Shown piece after piece: positions 57,900 to 64,000 of a stretch of DNA of 64,000 nt. The DNA is taken from the NCBI RefSeq assembly GCF_020531845.1, contig NZ_JAJAVF010000004.1, positions 414,045-478,044 of the forward strand. The letters are read 5' to 3'. The position numbers and the translations under genes were made by a program. How positions within the stretch are numbered: the first letter of the stretch is position 1; each line of letters starts with the position of its first letter. Below the pieces are notes generated by a model. The model saw only the letters and a list, made by a program, of their open reading frames with translations. It had not been told where the DNA came from and did not search any database. This DNA is from Methylobacillus methanolivorans (GTDB taxonomy: Bacteria; Pseudomonadota; Gammaproteobacteria; Burkholderiales; Methylophilaceae).

Positions 57900-57926
57900 A
57901 AAAAAAGCGGGTTTCCCCGCTTTTTT
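57900..57926 (-). terminator. glnA terminator
   Basis: An 11-bp stem: AAAAAAGCGGG (57901-57911) with CCCGCTTTTTT (57916-57926), 4-nt loop. It lies 15 nt past the glnA stop. Symmetric A/T arms allow action in both directions, but only minus-strand genes approach it. It isolates glnA from the DUF4124-ntrBC genes. Confidence 0.92.
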
Positions 57927-57940
57927 GACTATCGCATCGA

Positions 57941-59350
57941 TTAGATGCTGTAGTACATGCTGAACTCGATTGGATGCGGAGTCTGACGCAGCTTGGTCAC
58001 CTCTTCCATCTTCAGGTCGATGTAAGAGTTGATCCAGTCTTCGGAGAATACGCCACCACGGGTCAGGAACTCGCGATCCTTGTCCAGGGCTTCCAGCGCT
58101 TGTTCCAGCGAGGAGGCAACAGTTGGGATAGCTGCATCTTCTTCTGGTGGCAAGTGGTAGAGATCCTTGGTTGCAGGCTCACCTGGGTGAATCTTGTTTT
58201 GTACGCCGTCCAGGCCGGCCATCAGCAATGCGCTGAATGCCAAGTATGGATTGGCAGTAGGATCTGGGAAGCGAGCCTCAATACGGCGAGCCTTGTCGGA
58301 TTGTACGAAAGGAACGCGGATGGAAGCAGAACGGTTTTTGGCGGAGTAAGCCAGCTTTACTGGAGCTTCAAAACCAGGAACCAGACGCTTGTAGGAGTTG
58401 GTGCCAGGGTTGGTGATAGCGTTCAGTGCGCGCGCGTGCTTGATGATGCCGCCGATGTAGTACAGAGCAAATTCGCTCAGGCCAGCGTAGCCGTTGCCTG
58501 CAAACAGGTTCTTGCCATCTTTCCATACGGATTGGTGAACGTGCATACCGGAGCCGTTGTCACCGAACATTGGCTTAGGCATGAAAGTGGCAGTCTTGCC
58601 GTAAGCGTGTGCTGTATTCAGCACAACGTACTTCAAGATTTGTGTCCAGTCAGCGCGCTGTACCAGTGTGCTGAACTTGGTGCCAATTTCACATTGGCCA
58701 GCAGTTGCTACTTCGTGGTGGTGCACTTCTACAGGCACGCCCAGCTCTTCCATTGTCATGACCATCGCGGAGCGAATGTCATGCAGGGAATCAACTGGAG
58801 GTACGGGGAAGTAGCCGCCTTTAACGCCAGGACGGTGGCCAGTGTTGCCGCCTTCAAATTTGTCGTTGGAGGACCATGCAGCTTCTTCGGAGTTGATCTT
58901 GACGGAGCTGCCGCTCATATCGACAGACCAGTTAATGGAGTCGAAAATGAAGAATTCTGGTTCTGGGCCGAAGTAAGCTGCATCACCAATGCCGCTGGAC
59001 TTCAGATAAGCTTCAGCGCGTTTGGCGATAGAGCGTGGGTCGCGGTCATAACCCTTGCCATCGGTAGGATCGATGACGTCACAGGTCAGGAACAGAGTGG
59101 GTTCGTCCATGAACGGATCGATGTTGGCAGTATCTGGATCTGGAATCAGCAGCATGTCAGATGCCTGAATACCCTTCCAGCCAGCGATAGAAGACCCGTC
59201 GAAAGCGTGGCCTTCAGTAAACTTGTCTTCGTCGAATGCGGAAATTGGCACGGTTACGTGCTGTTCCTTACCCTTGGTGTCAGTAAAGCGAAAATCGACA
59301 AACTTGATGTCGTTTTCCTTCACAAGCTTTAATACGTCGGCCACCGCCAT
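57941..59350 (-). CDS. glnA: Glutamine synthetase, type I
   Basis: A 469-residue GSI-beta enzyme making glutamine from glutamate, ammonia and ATP. The adenylylation site Tyr398 is in [10 protein letters not shown], so GlnE control is expected. Active-site segments [38 protein letters not shown] and [12 protein letters not shown] are intact. Strong codon bias fits an abundant enzyme. Upstream there is a sigma-54 promoter and NtrC sites. A long antisense frame across it is a shadow. Confidence 0.98.
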   Translation of the reverse strand: MAVADVLKLVKENDIKFVDFRFTDTKGKEQHVTVPISAFDEDKFTEGHAFDGSSIAGWKGIQASDMLLIPDPDTANIDPFMDEPTLFLTCDVIDPTDGKGYDRDPRSIAKRAEAYLKSSGIGDAAYFGPEPEFFIFDSINWSVDMSGSSVKINSEEAAWSSNDKFEGGNTGHRPGVKGGYFPVPPVDSLHDIRSAMVMTMEELGVPVEVHHHEVATAGQCEIGTKFSTLVQRADWTQILKYVVLNTAHAYGKTATFMPKPMFGDNGSGMHVHQSVWKDGKNLFAGNGYAGLSEFALYYIGGIIKHARALNAITNPGTNSYKRLVPGFEAPVKLAYSAKNRSASIRVPFVQSDKARRIEARFPDPTANPYLAFSALLMAGLDGVQNKIHPGEPATKDLYHLPPEEDAAIPTVASSLEQALEALDKDREFLTRGGVFSEDWINSYIDLKMEEVTKLRQTPHPIEFSMYYSI

Positions 59351-59415
59351 TTGATTCTCCTAGCTCTTTTTGAATTAAGAAGGTTATTTAAGCACTATGC
59401 TTGACACTAGCATGA

Positions 59416-59431
59416 AGCATGAACTGTGCCA
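59416..59431 (-). promoter_or_regulatory. glnA sigma-54 (-24/-12) promoter
   Basis: Read on the minus strand, TGGCACAGTTCATGCT differs from the consensus TGGCACGNNNNTTGCW at only two positions. The GG (-24) and GC (-12) are exactly spaced. The start point would be about 59406, leaving a leader of roughly 55 nt before the glnA ATG. Confidence 0.85.
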
Positions 59432-59490
59432 TTGAATTCATGCAATTTCTCATTTTTACACATAAGGTTATAAAAGAGAACTCCATGTTG

Positions 59491-59507
59491 TGCACCAAAA
59501 TATTGCG
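59491..59507. promoter_or_regulatory. NtrC-type binding site 1 upstream of glnA
   Basis: TGCACCAAAATATTGCG matches the 17-bp NtrC consensus TGCACTAAAATGGTGCA at 12-13 positions, with a perfect left half. It is centred about 93 bp before the predicted sigma-54 start point. Confidence 0.72.
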
Positions 59508-59521
59508 TTACCCCGGTTTTA

Positions 59522-59538
59522 TGCACCATATTTGTGCG
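59522..59538. promoter_or_regulatory. NtrC-type binding site 2 upstream of glnA
   Basis: TGCACCATATTTGTGCG keeps both half-sites (TGCACCA and TGTGCG). Its centre is 31 bp from site 1, three helical turns, so both sites face the same way; E. coli glnAp2 uses a 32-bp spacing. Centre about -124 from the glnA start point. Confidence 0.72.
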
Positions 59539-59564
59539 TTGAATCTTGCCGGGCGATTTGGCGC

Positions 59565-59570
59565 TATACT
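59565..59570 (+). promoter_or_regulatory. Candidate -10 of the rhodanese-aroE-mtgA unit
   Basis: TATACT is 25 bp before the rhodanese start. The -35 is unclear (TTGAAT at 59539-59544 has a 20-bp spacer). NtrC site 2 ends one base before that element. Confidence 0.4.
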
Positions 59571-59594
59571 CCGCATTTCTGAGAGGGTGAGGAG

Positions 59595-60056
59595 ATGATG
59601 ATGGAAACCTTGAGTGCTATTTTGCAAAATGCAAAACAACGTGCTGAACAGCATGGGCTTCCTTATGCGGGTGCTTTGACGCCGCAGGAGGCGCAAAAGG
59701 TACTGGATTTGGCACCTGCCGCTAAGCTGGTTGATGTACGCACCAAAGCGGAGCTTGAGCTAGTGGGGCGTGTTCCTGGTGCTACCCACATTGAGTGGGC
59801 GTTCTACCCTGGCATGGTGGCTAATCCTGATTTCTTGTCACAGCTAGATAAGCAAGTGGATCATGAGGTGTTGGTGATGTTTCTCTGCCGCACGGGCGGG
59901 CGTTCTCATAATGCTGCTGTTGTGGCAGCCCAGGCTGGGTATGCCGAAGCCTACAATGTGTTGGAAGGTTTTGAAGGGGAGTCTACCCCAGATAGCAAGC
60001 AGCGTGGCCAGATCAATGGCTGGAAAGCGGCTGGCCTGCCCTGGACCAACGCTTGA
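59595..60056 (+). CDS. Rhodanese-like protein
   Basis: A 153-residue single-domain sulfurtransferase-like protein. The active-site cysteine is Cys98 in FLCRTGGRSHNAAVV, a six-residue loop typical of rhodanese domains. It starts with three ATGs (59595, 59598, 59601) behind a strong AGGAG. Likely transfers sulfane sulfur to an unknown acceptor in the cytoplasm. It is the first gene of a unit continuing into aroE and mtgA. Confidence 0.92.
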   Translation: MMMETLSAILQNAKQRAEQHGLPYAGALTPQEAQKVLDLAPAAKLVDVRTKAELELVGRVPGATHIEWAFYPGMVANPDFLSQLDKQVDHEVLVMFLCRTGGRSHNAAVVAAQAGYAEAYNVLEGFEGESTPDSKQRGQINGWKAAGLPWTNA

Positions 60057-60064
60057 GGGTGAGT

Positions 60065-60877
60065 ATGGATCGTTACGCAGTCATCGGCCATCCGGTTGAG
60101 CACAGCAAATCGCCGCTCATTCATGCTGCATTTGCGCAGCAAACAGGGCAGCAGCTTGAATATGGCAAGGTGCTTGCGCCACTGGATGGCTTTGCTGCTA
60201 CTGTCGCGGAGATGCAAGCCCAGGGATATTCTGGAGCCAATGTCACAGTGCCTTTTAAGTTTGAGGCCTATGAGCTGGCAACAGAGTTGACGCCGCGCGC
60301 ACGTCAGGCCGGTGCTGTGAATACATTGAGTTTTAGTAACCAAGTCATTCGGGGTGACAATACGGATGGCGTGGGTTTGGTGCGCGACATTTTGCATAAC
60401 CTGCAATTTCCCCTGCAAGGCAAGCGCGTGTTGCTGATTGGAGCGGGAGGGGCTGCTGAGGGCGTGTTGGGGCCATTGCTGGAGGCATCTCCAGCAACCC
60501 TGTCCGTTGCCAATCGTAGTGTGGATAAGGCTCAAGCAATGGTAGCGCGCGCAAGTGCTGCTGGTGTATCGCTGGCAGCGCACAGTTTTGATGCATTGCC
60601 AGGACAAGTGTTTGATGTAGTAATTAACGCGACCTCCAGTGGTTTGAGCAACGAGCGGCTGCCATTGTCCTCTGGCTTGTTTGCCACTGATGCGCTGGCC
60701 TATGACATGATGTATGGGCGCGAAACGCCTTTCATGCAATATGCCCGTGAAGAAGGCGTGGCAAGAATTGCAGATGGCTTGGGTATGTTGGTAGAGCAGG
60801 CAGCGGAAGCATTTTATCTATGGCGGCAGGTGCGTCCGGATACTACTCCCGTTATTTCTGCAATGCGCGCATCATGA
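60065..60877 (+). CDS. aroE: Shikimate dehydrogenase
   Basis: A 270-residue NADPH enzyme that reduces 3-dehydroshikimate. The substrate-binding start YAVIGHPVEHSKSPLIH, catalytic Lys/Asp in NVTVPFKFEA and GDNTDGVGL and the cofactor motif LLIGAGGAAEGVLGPLL are canonical. Start ATG 60065 follows the rhodanese stop by 8 nt; the TTG at 60053 is within that gene. It overlaps mtgA by 4 bp. Confidence 0.97.
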   Translation: MDRYAVIGHPVEHSKSPLIHAAFAQQTGQQLEYGKVLAPLDGFAATVAEMQAQGYSGANVTVPFKFEAYELATELTPRARQAGAVNTLSFSNQVIRGDNTDGVGLVRDILHNLQFPLQGKRVLLIGAGGAAEGVLGPLLEASPATLSVANRSVDKAQAMVARASAAGVSLAAHSFDALPGQVFDVVINATSSGLSNERLPLSSGLFATDALAYDMMYGRETPFMQYAREEGVARIADGLGMLVEQAAEAFYLWRQVRPDTTPVISAMRAS

Positions 60878-61563
60878 TCAAGCGATGGTTTTGGCGAGGC
60901 TTGCTGCTGGTGATTGTGCTGGTGGTGCTGTATCAATTATGGATATTCATGCATATCCTTTGGTGGGTGGAGCATAACCCCTCGAGTAGCGCATTCATGC
61001 GTACCAGCTTAAGCACCTTGCAAGAGGAAAACCCCGATGCCACGCTCAAGCATCAATGGGTCGCATACCAGAAAATTTCCCGTAACCTCAAACGTGCAGT
61101 GATTGCGTCAGAAGATGCCAAGTTTGTTGGTCATGAGGGCTTCGACTGGGATGGTATCCAGAAGGCATACGAAAAAAACTGGCAAAAAGGCAAAATTGTC
61201 GCAGGTGGCTCTACTATCAGCCAGCAGCTTGCCAAGAACCTGTTTCTTTCCACCGGGCGCACGCCATGGCGCAAGCTGGAAGAGGTGGCGATTACCTGGA
61301 TGCTGGAGCGCATGATGAGCAAGCGCCGCATTTTCGAGATTTATCTCAATGTCATCGAATGGGGTAATGGCGTATTTGGTGCCGAAGCGGCGGCACGGCA
61401 TTACTACAAAACCAGCGCTGCCAATCTTAGCGCAGGGCAGGCGGCGAAACTGGCGGCGATGATTCCTAACCCTAAGTATTATGACAAGCACCGTGAAGCG
61501 AGAGGGCTAGTGCGCAAAACGGGCATTATTGAGTCACGCATGCGCTATGCTGCGGTGCCGTGA
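60874..61563 (+). CDS. mtgA: Monofunctional peptidoglycan glycosyltransferase
   Basis: A 229-residue membrane-anchored glycan polymerase. One N-terminal helix (about 8-29) and a family-51 glycosyltransferase domain with catalytic Glu80 (IASEDAKFVGHEGFDWDG), GGSTISQQLAKNLFLS and RILEIYLNVIEWG-like RRIFEIYLNVIEWGNGVFG. Start ATG 60874 overlaps the aroE stop (ATGA); the earlier in-frame Met at 60820 lies in aroE. The aroE-mtgA pairing is common in betaproteobacteria. Confidence 0.96.
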   Translation: MIKRWFWRGLLLVIVLVVLYQLWIFMHILWWVEHNPSSSAFMRTSLSTLQEENPDATLKHQWVAYQKISRNLKRAVIASEDAKFVGHEGFDWDGIQKAYEKNWQKGKIVAGGSTISQQLAKNLFLSTGRTPWRKLEEVAITWMLERMMSKRRIFEIYLNVIEWGNGVFGAEAAARHYYKTSAANLSAGQAAKLAAMIPNPKYYDKHREARGLVRKTGIIESRMRYAAVP

Positions 61564-61620
61564 TGCGTGATAAAGCCGCGATAGGCTTGTGTTAAAATAA
61601 ACCTTTTGAATTTAAACAAC

Positions 61621-61749
61621 ATGCGCCTCTGCTTCCTGATCCTGATTGCAAGCCTGACCCTGGCGGCCTGTGGCACCAAGGGCGATCTTTATATCCCGGA
61701 AAAGCAGTATCCGCAGGATCCCCTGCCGCAACAAGAACCTTCTCGATGA
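61621..61749 (+). CDS. lptM: LptM/YifL-type small lipoprotein
   Basis: A 42-residue lipoprotein: signal helix MRLCFLILIASLTLAAC with the lipidated cysteine at residue 17, then GTKGDLYIPEKQYPQDP, the hallmark of LptM (YifL). In E. coli LptM assists oxidative maturation of LptD in the outer membrane. It is immediately upstream of lysA, as in many proteobacteria. Too short for most gene callers. Its stop is at 61747-61749 and lysA starts within 8 nt. Confidence 0.9.
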   Translation: MRLCFLILIASLTLAACGTKGDLYIPEKQYPQDPLPQQEPSR

Positions 61750-61756
61750 GTTGTCT

Positions 61757-63007
61757 GTGAATCCATTTCAGTTGAAAAATGGCATCCTGCATGCCGAAAA
61801 TGTACCGTTGAACCGCATTGCCGAAGAGTTCGGTACACCCACTTACGTTTATTCCCGTGCCGCGCTGGAATCGGCCTATACCCGCTTCGATGCCGGGTTT
61901 GAAAAAGCTGATCATCTGGTGTGTTTTGCGGTGAAATCCAACCCTAGTTTGGCGGTACTCAACCTGTTTGCCCGACTAGGCGCTGGTTTTGATATTGTTT
62001 CCGGCGGTGAACTGGCCCGCGTGTTGGCTGCTGGTGGCGATCCTGCCAAGGTGGTGTTTTCTGGCGTGGGTAAGACCGAGGGTGAAATGGAAGCGGCATT
62101 AAGCGCCGGGATTTTCTGCTTCAACGTTGAATCTGCGAGTGAGCTGGATAGACTCAATGAAGTCGCTGCTCGGTTAGGCAAAGTGGCCCCGGTGTCATTG
62201 CGCGTCAACCCGAATGTTGATGCCAAGACGCATCCTTATATTTCAACAGGCCTCAAGAACAACAAGTTTGGCGTGGCTTACGAAGATGCATTTAGCCTTT
62301 ATAAGCGCGCATCTGGTTTGCCGCACATCGCTGTGCATGGGGTGGATTGCCACATTGGCTCGCAATTGACGGAACTATCTCCTTTCCTTGATGCGTTTGA
62401 TCGCGTACTGGTGCTGGTGGATCAGCTTGAGGCAGAAGGCATTCATATCGAGCATATTGATCTCGGTGGTGGCATTGGTATCTGTTATGCAGATGAAACC
62501 CCGCCAGATTTCGCCGTATACGCAGCGGCTATGCTTGAGAAGCTAGGTGATCGTCAGGTCAAGTTGGTGTTTGAGCCAGGGCGTGCATTGGTCGGTAATG
62601 CCGGGGCCTTGATCACCAGGGTTGAATATCTGAAGCATACCGAAGCCAAGAATTTTGCGATTGTCGATGCCGCGATGAACGATCTCATGCGTCCAGCGTT
62701 GTATGACGCGTATCATGAGATCGCTGCTATTACCCCGGCAGTTGATCAATCTAAGGCTCAGGTATATGAAATTGTCGGCCCGGTGTGTGAGAGCGGTGAC
62801 TTCCTCGGACATGACCGTACACTGGCATTGCAGCAAGGTGACCTGCTGGCAGTTCTGTCTGCTGGTGCTTACGGCATGAGCATGAGTTCAAACTACAACA
62901 CGCGCCCAAGAGCGGCTGAAATTATGGTGGATGGTGATCAGGTTCACCTGATCCGCCAGCGTGAAACCATAGAGCAACTGTTCGCCCTGGAAAAGATTCT
63001 CGGCTAA
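61757..63007 (+). CDS. lysA: Diaminopimelate decarboxylase
   Basis: A 416-residue PLP enzyme, the last step of lysine synthesis. The PLP lysine is Lys60 in [25 protein letters not shown] binds phosphate and [11 protein letters not shown] carries the active-site cysteine. GTG 61757 (N-P-F-Q) is the likely start; TTG 61751 is also in frame, whereas the frame back to 61670 lies inside lptM. No ATG start exists in the right place. Confidence 0.95.
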   Translation: MNPFQLKNGILHAENVPLNRIAEEFGTPTYVYSRAALESAYTRFDAGFEKADHLVCFAVKSNPSLAVLNLFARLGAGFDIVSGGELARVLAAGGDPAKVVFSGVGKTEGEMEAALSAGIFCFNVESASELDRLNEVAARLGKVAPVSLRVNPNVDAKTHPYISTGLKNNKFGVAYEDAFSLYKRASGLPHIAVHGVDCHIGSQLTELSPFLDAFDRVLVLVDQLEAEGIHIEHIDLGGGIGICYADETPPDFAVYAAAMLEKLGDRQVKLVFEPGRALVGNAGALITRVEYLKHTEAKNFAIVDAAMNDLMRPALYDAYHEIAAITPAVDQSKAQVYEIVGPVCESGDFLGHDRTLALQQGDLLAVLSAGAYGMSMSSNYNTRPRAAEIMVDGDQVHLIRQRETIEQLFALEKILG

Positions 63008-63046
63008 ACTGTTGCGACAAGTCAAAAAAGATAAAAGGAGATTGAA

Positions 63047-63235
63047 ATGCGCCTGATACTTGCCATTTTCCTACCCTGGTTGCAGTTCTTTACCATAGGT
63101 CGCCCGATTGCAGGCATCATCTGCCTCATCCTGCAAATTACCATTATCGGTTGGCTGCCTGCTGCGATCTGGTCCGTATATGCGCTGAGCGAATACAAGA
63201 CTGACCAGAAAATCCAGAGAGCGTTGCAGAAGTAA
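63047..63235 (+). CDS. YqaE/Pmp3-family small membrane protein
   Basis: A 62-residue membrane peptide with two helices (about 3-24 and 28-48). It shows the family pattern LPWLQFFTIGRPIAGIICL and a charged C-terminal tail. Related Pmp3/YqaE proteins influence membrane potential and salt stress in yeast and plants; the bacterial role is unknown. It has an excellent RBS (AAGGAG) and follows lysA by 39 nt, so it may be read from the same message. Confidence 0.88.
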   Translation: MRLILAIFLPWLQFFTIGRPIAGIICLILQITIIGWLPAAIWSVYALSEYKTDQKIQRALQK

Positions 63236-63256
63236 CCTGGGAGGTTTCCCTAAAAT

Positions 63257-63285
63257 AAAAAAGCCAGCAATTTGCTGGCTTTTTT
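63257..63285. terminator. Bidirectional terminator between YqaE gene and ABC ATPase
   Basis: A long symmetrical stem: AAAAAAGCCAGC (63257-63268) with GCTGGCTTTTTT (63274-63285), extended by one A-T pair. It separates two convergent genes, 21 nt from each, and can serve both. Confidence 0.95.
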
Positions 63286-63307
63286 ATTGTCTTTTGCATG
63301 AGGATAT

Positions 63308-64000
63308 TTAGGCAGGCCTCAGGAGCTTTTCCTTTGGCCCATCAGCGGCAATCTTGCCGCTATCCATGGCAATGATGCGTTGTACTGCCGTCATCATGGC
63401 GGCGCTATGGCTGATCATGACCAGGTTGCCATTGCAGATCACTTGCGGCAGGCGCTGGGCCAAGAGTTGTTCGCCTTCGGGGTCTAGGCCTAGGCTAGGT
63501 TCGTCCAGTAGCAGGATGTTGCTTTGTTGGGCAAAGGCTCTTGCCAAGGCAACTTTCTGACGTTGGCCGCCGGAGAGGTTACTACCACGGTCAGCAATGG
63601 CCATGGTGAGCGTAAGCCTGCCTTGCTTGAGTTCATCCTCTAAGCCAGAGGCCCACAATGCGCGTTGCAGGCGTTCGCTCTGCGGTTTGCTACCAGCCAG
63701 CAATAAATTGGCTTCCAACGTGCCTGCAAACAGCACAGGCTCCTGTGGCTTGTAAGCCATCCAGCGTGCACGGTCTTCAGGGGCAATGGCATGCAGCTCA
63801 TAGCCATCAATTAATATTTCACCTTCATCGGCAATACTTAATCCTGCTATCAGCTTGAGTAGCGTGCTCTTGCCTGCACCTGGACGGCCCAGCAGGCCGA
63901 TTTTTTCGCCCGCGATAATGTTGAGGCTGACGTTATCCAGTGCAGCAGGGCGATCAGGATAACGCTTGGTCAGACGCAACAGGGTGATGTCACCCTTAGC
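63308..64000 (-). CDS. ABC transporter ATPase domain, type I secretion-like (partial)
   Basis: Gene runs off the window, so only the C-terminal 231 codons are visible. The nucleotide-binding domain has Walker A GRPGAGKST, the signature LSGGQ, Walker B ILLLDEPSLGLD and the switch histidine in MISHSAAMM. The preceding GDITLLRLTKRYPD followed by ALDNVSLNI resembles ATPases of the LapB/HlyB-type I secretion group, where an N-terminal membrane domain lies upstream. A lone ATPase subunit is possible since the membrane half is not seen. The TTG at 63979 is an internal codon; the frame stays open to the edge. Confidence 0.85.
   Translation of the reverse strand, partial: AKGDITLLRLTKRYPDRPAALDNVSLNIIAGEKIGLLGRPGAGKSTLLKLIAGLSIADEGEILIDGYELHAIAPEDRARWMAYKPQEPVLFAGTLEANLLLAGSKPQSERLQRALWASGLEDELKQGRLTLTMAIADRGSNLSGGQRQKVALARAFAQQSNILLLDEPSLGLDPEGEQLLAQRLPQVICNGNLVMISHSAAMMTAVQRIIAMDSGKIAADGPKEKLLRPA

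Noticed and set aside
57974..59332. 452-codon open frame antisense to glnA
   Set aside because: It lies entirely within glnA on the other strand. Strong codon bias in glnA avoids the codons whose complements are stops, so a long shadow frame arises. The protein has no recognisable domain.
59951..60739. 262-codon open frame antisense to aroE
   Set aside because: Shadow of aroE and of the rhodanese 3' end; no family signature.

Overview
The window is a chromosomal housekeeping segment of a betaproteobacterium, most likely a methylotroph of the Methylophilaceae (Methylobacillus-like). This is inferred from moderate-to-high GC, the gatCAB/mreBCD-mrdA-rodA-rlpA order, the metX-metW pair, mrcA divergent from pilMNOPQ-aroKB-dgt, hemA-prfA-prmC, and an abundant small porin with very biased codon use. 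I saw no rRNA, tRNA, CRISPR array, insertion sequence or prophage. Coding density is very high; the longest stretch without a gene is 297 bp (32895-33191).

Layout. 1-3.1 kb: the end of a tonB-like gene, a HIT protein, an SdiA-regulated-type protein, an FMN reductase and a PPOX-fold protein. 3.2-16.3 kb, minus strand: a long cell-elongation cluster, in transcription order mreB, mreC, mreD, mrdA, rodA, rlpA, dacC, a D-amino-acid transaminase, a DUF493 gene, lipB, lipA, a CNNM/CorC protein and a UbiH-family hydroxylase. 16.5-19.7 kb: gatCAB. 19.7-32.9 kb: DUF4124 protein, inosine-DNA glycosylase, pyrE/xth divergent pair, ampG, a TauE-like membrane protein, an SsuD-like luciferase-fold oxidoreductase, metX-metW, a gamma carbonic anhydrase, an EamA transporter and hemA-prfA-(DUF2127)-prmC. 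33.1-42 kb: rpe, then a trp biosynthesis operon (trpE, trpG, trpD, trpC) interrupted by a membrane GGDEF-EAL protein and a DUF3465 protein, then hemB. 42-53.1 kb: a conserved unknown gene, mrcA, pilMNOPQ, aroK, aroB, dgt. 53.2-59.6 kb: major porin, then ntrC, ntrB, a DUF4124 gene and glnA on the minus strand. 59.6-64 kb: rhodanese, aroE, mtgA, lptM, lysA, a YqaE/Pmp3 peptide and the end of a type I secretion-type ABC ATPase.

Regulation readable from sequence. (1) An unlisted 18-codon leader peptide with Trp codons (W-R-W-W) precedes trpE. A perfect 12-bp inverted repeat runs from inside the leader to the trpE ribosome-binding site and is followed by T5, which suggests a ribosome-controlled attenuator of unusual geometry. 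(2) A c-di-GMP enzyme starts 2 nt after trpE, so it should share that control. (3) A terminator after pilQ is interlocked with a near-consensus promoter for aroK. (4) glnA has a -24/-12 sigma-54 promoter and two NtrC-type sites 31 bp apart, with ntrBC encoded just downstream. (5) mreB and gatC diverge from a symmetric -10 box, and a strong hairpin separates mreB from mreCD.

The best candidates for something undescribed are the trp leader with the operon-embedded GGDEF-EAL gene, and the pilQ/aroK terminator-promoter overlap. Everything else looks like well-conserved core genome.
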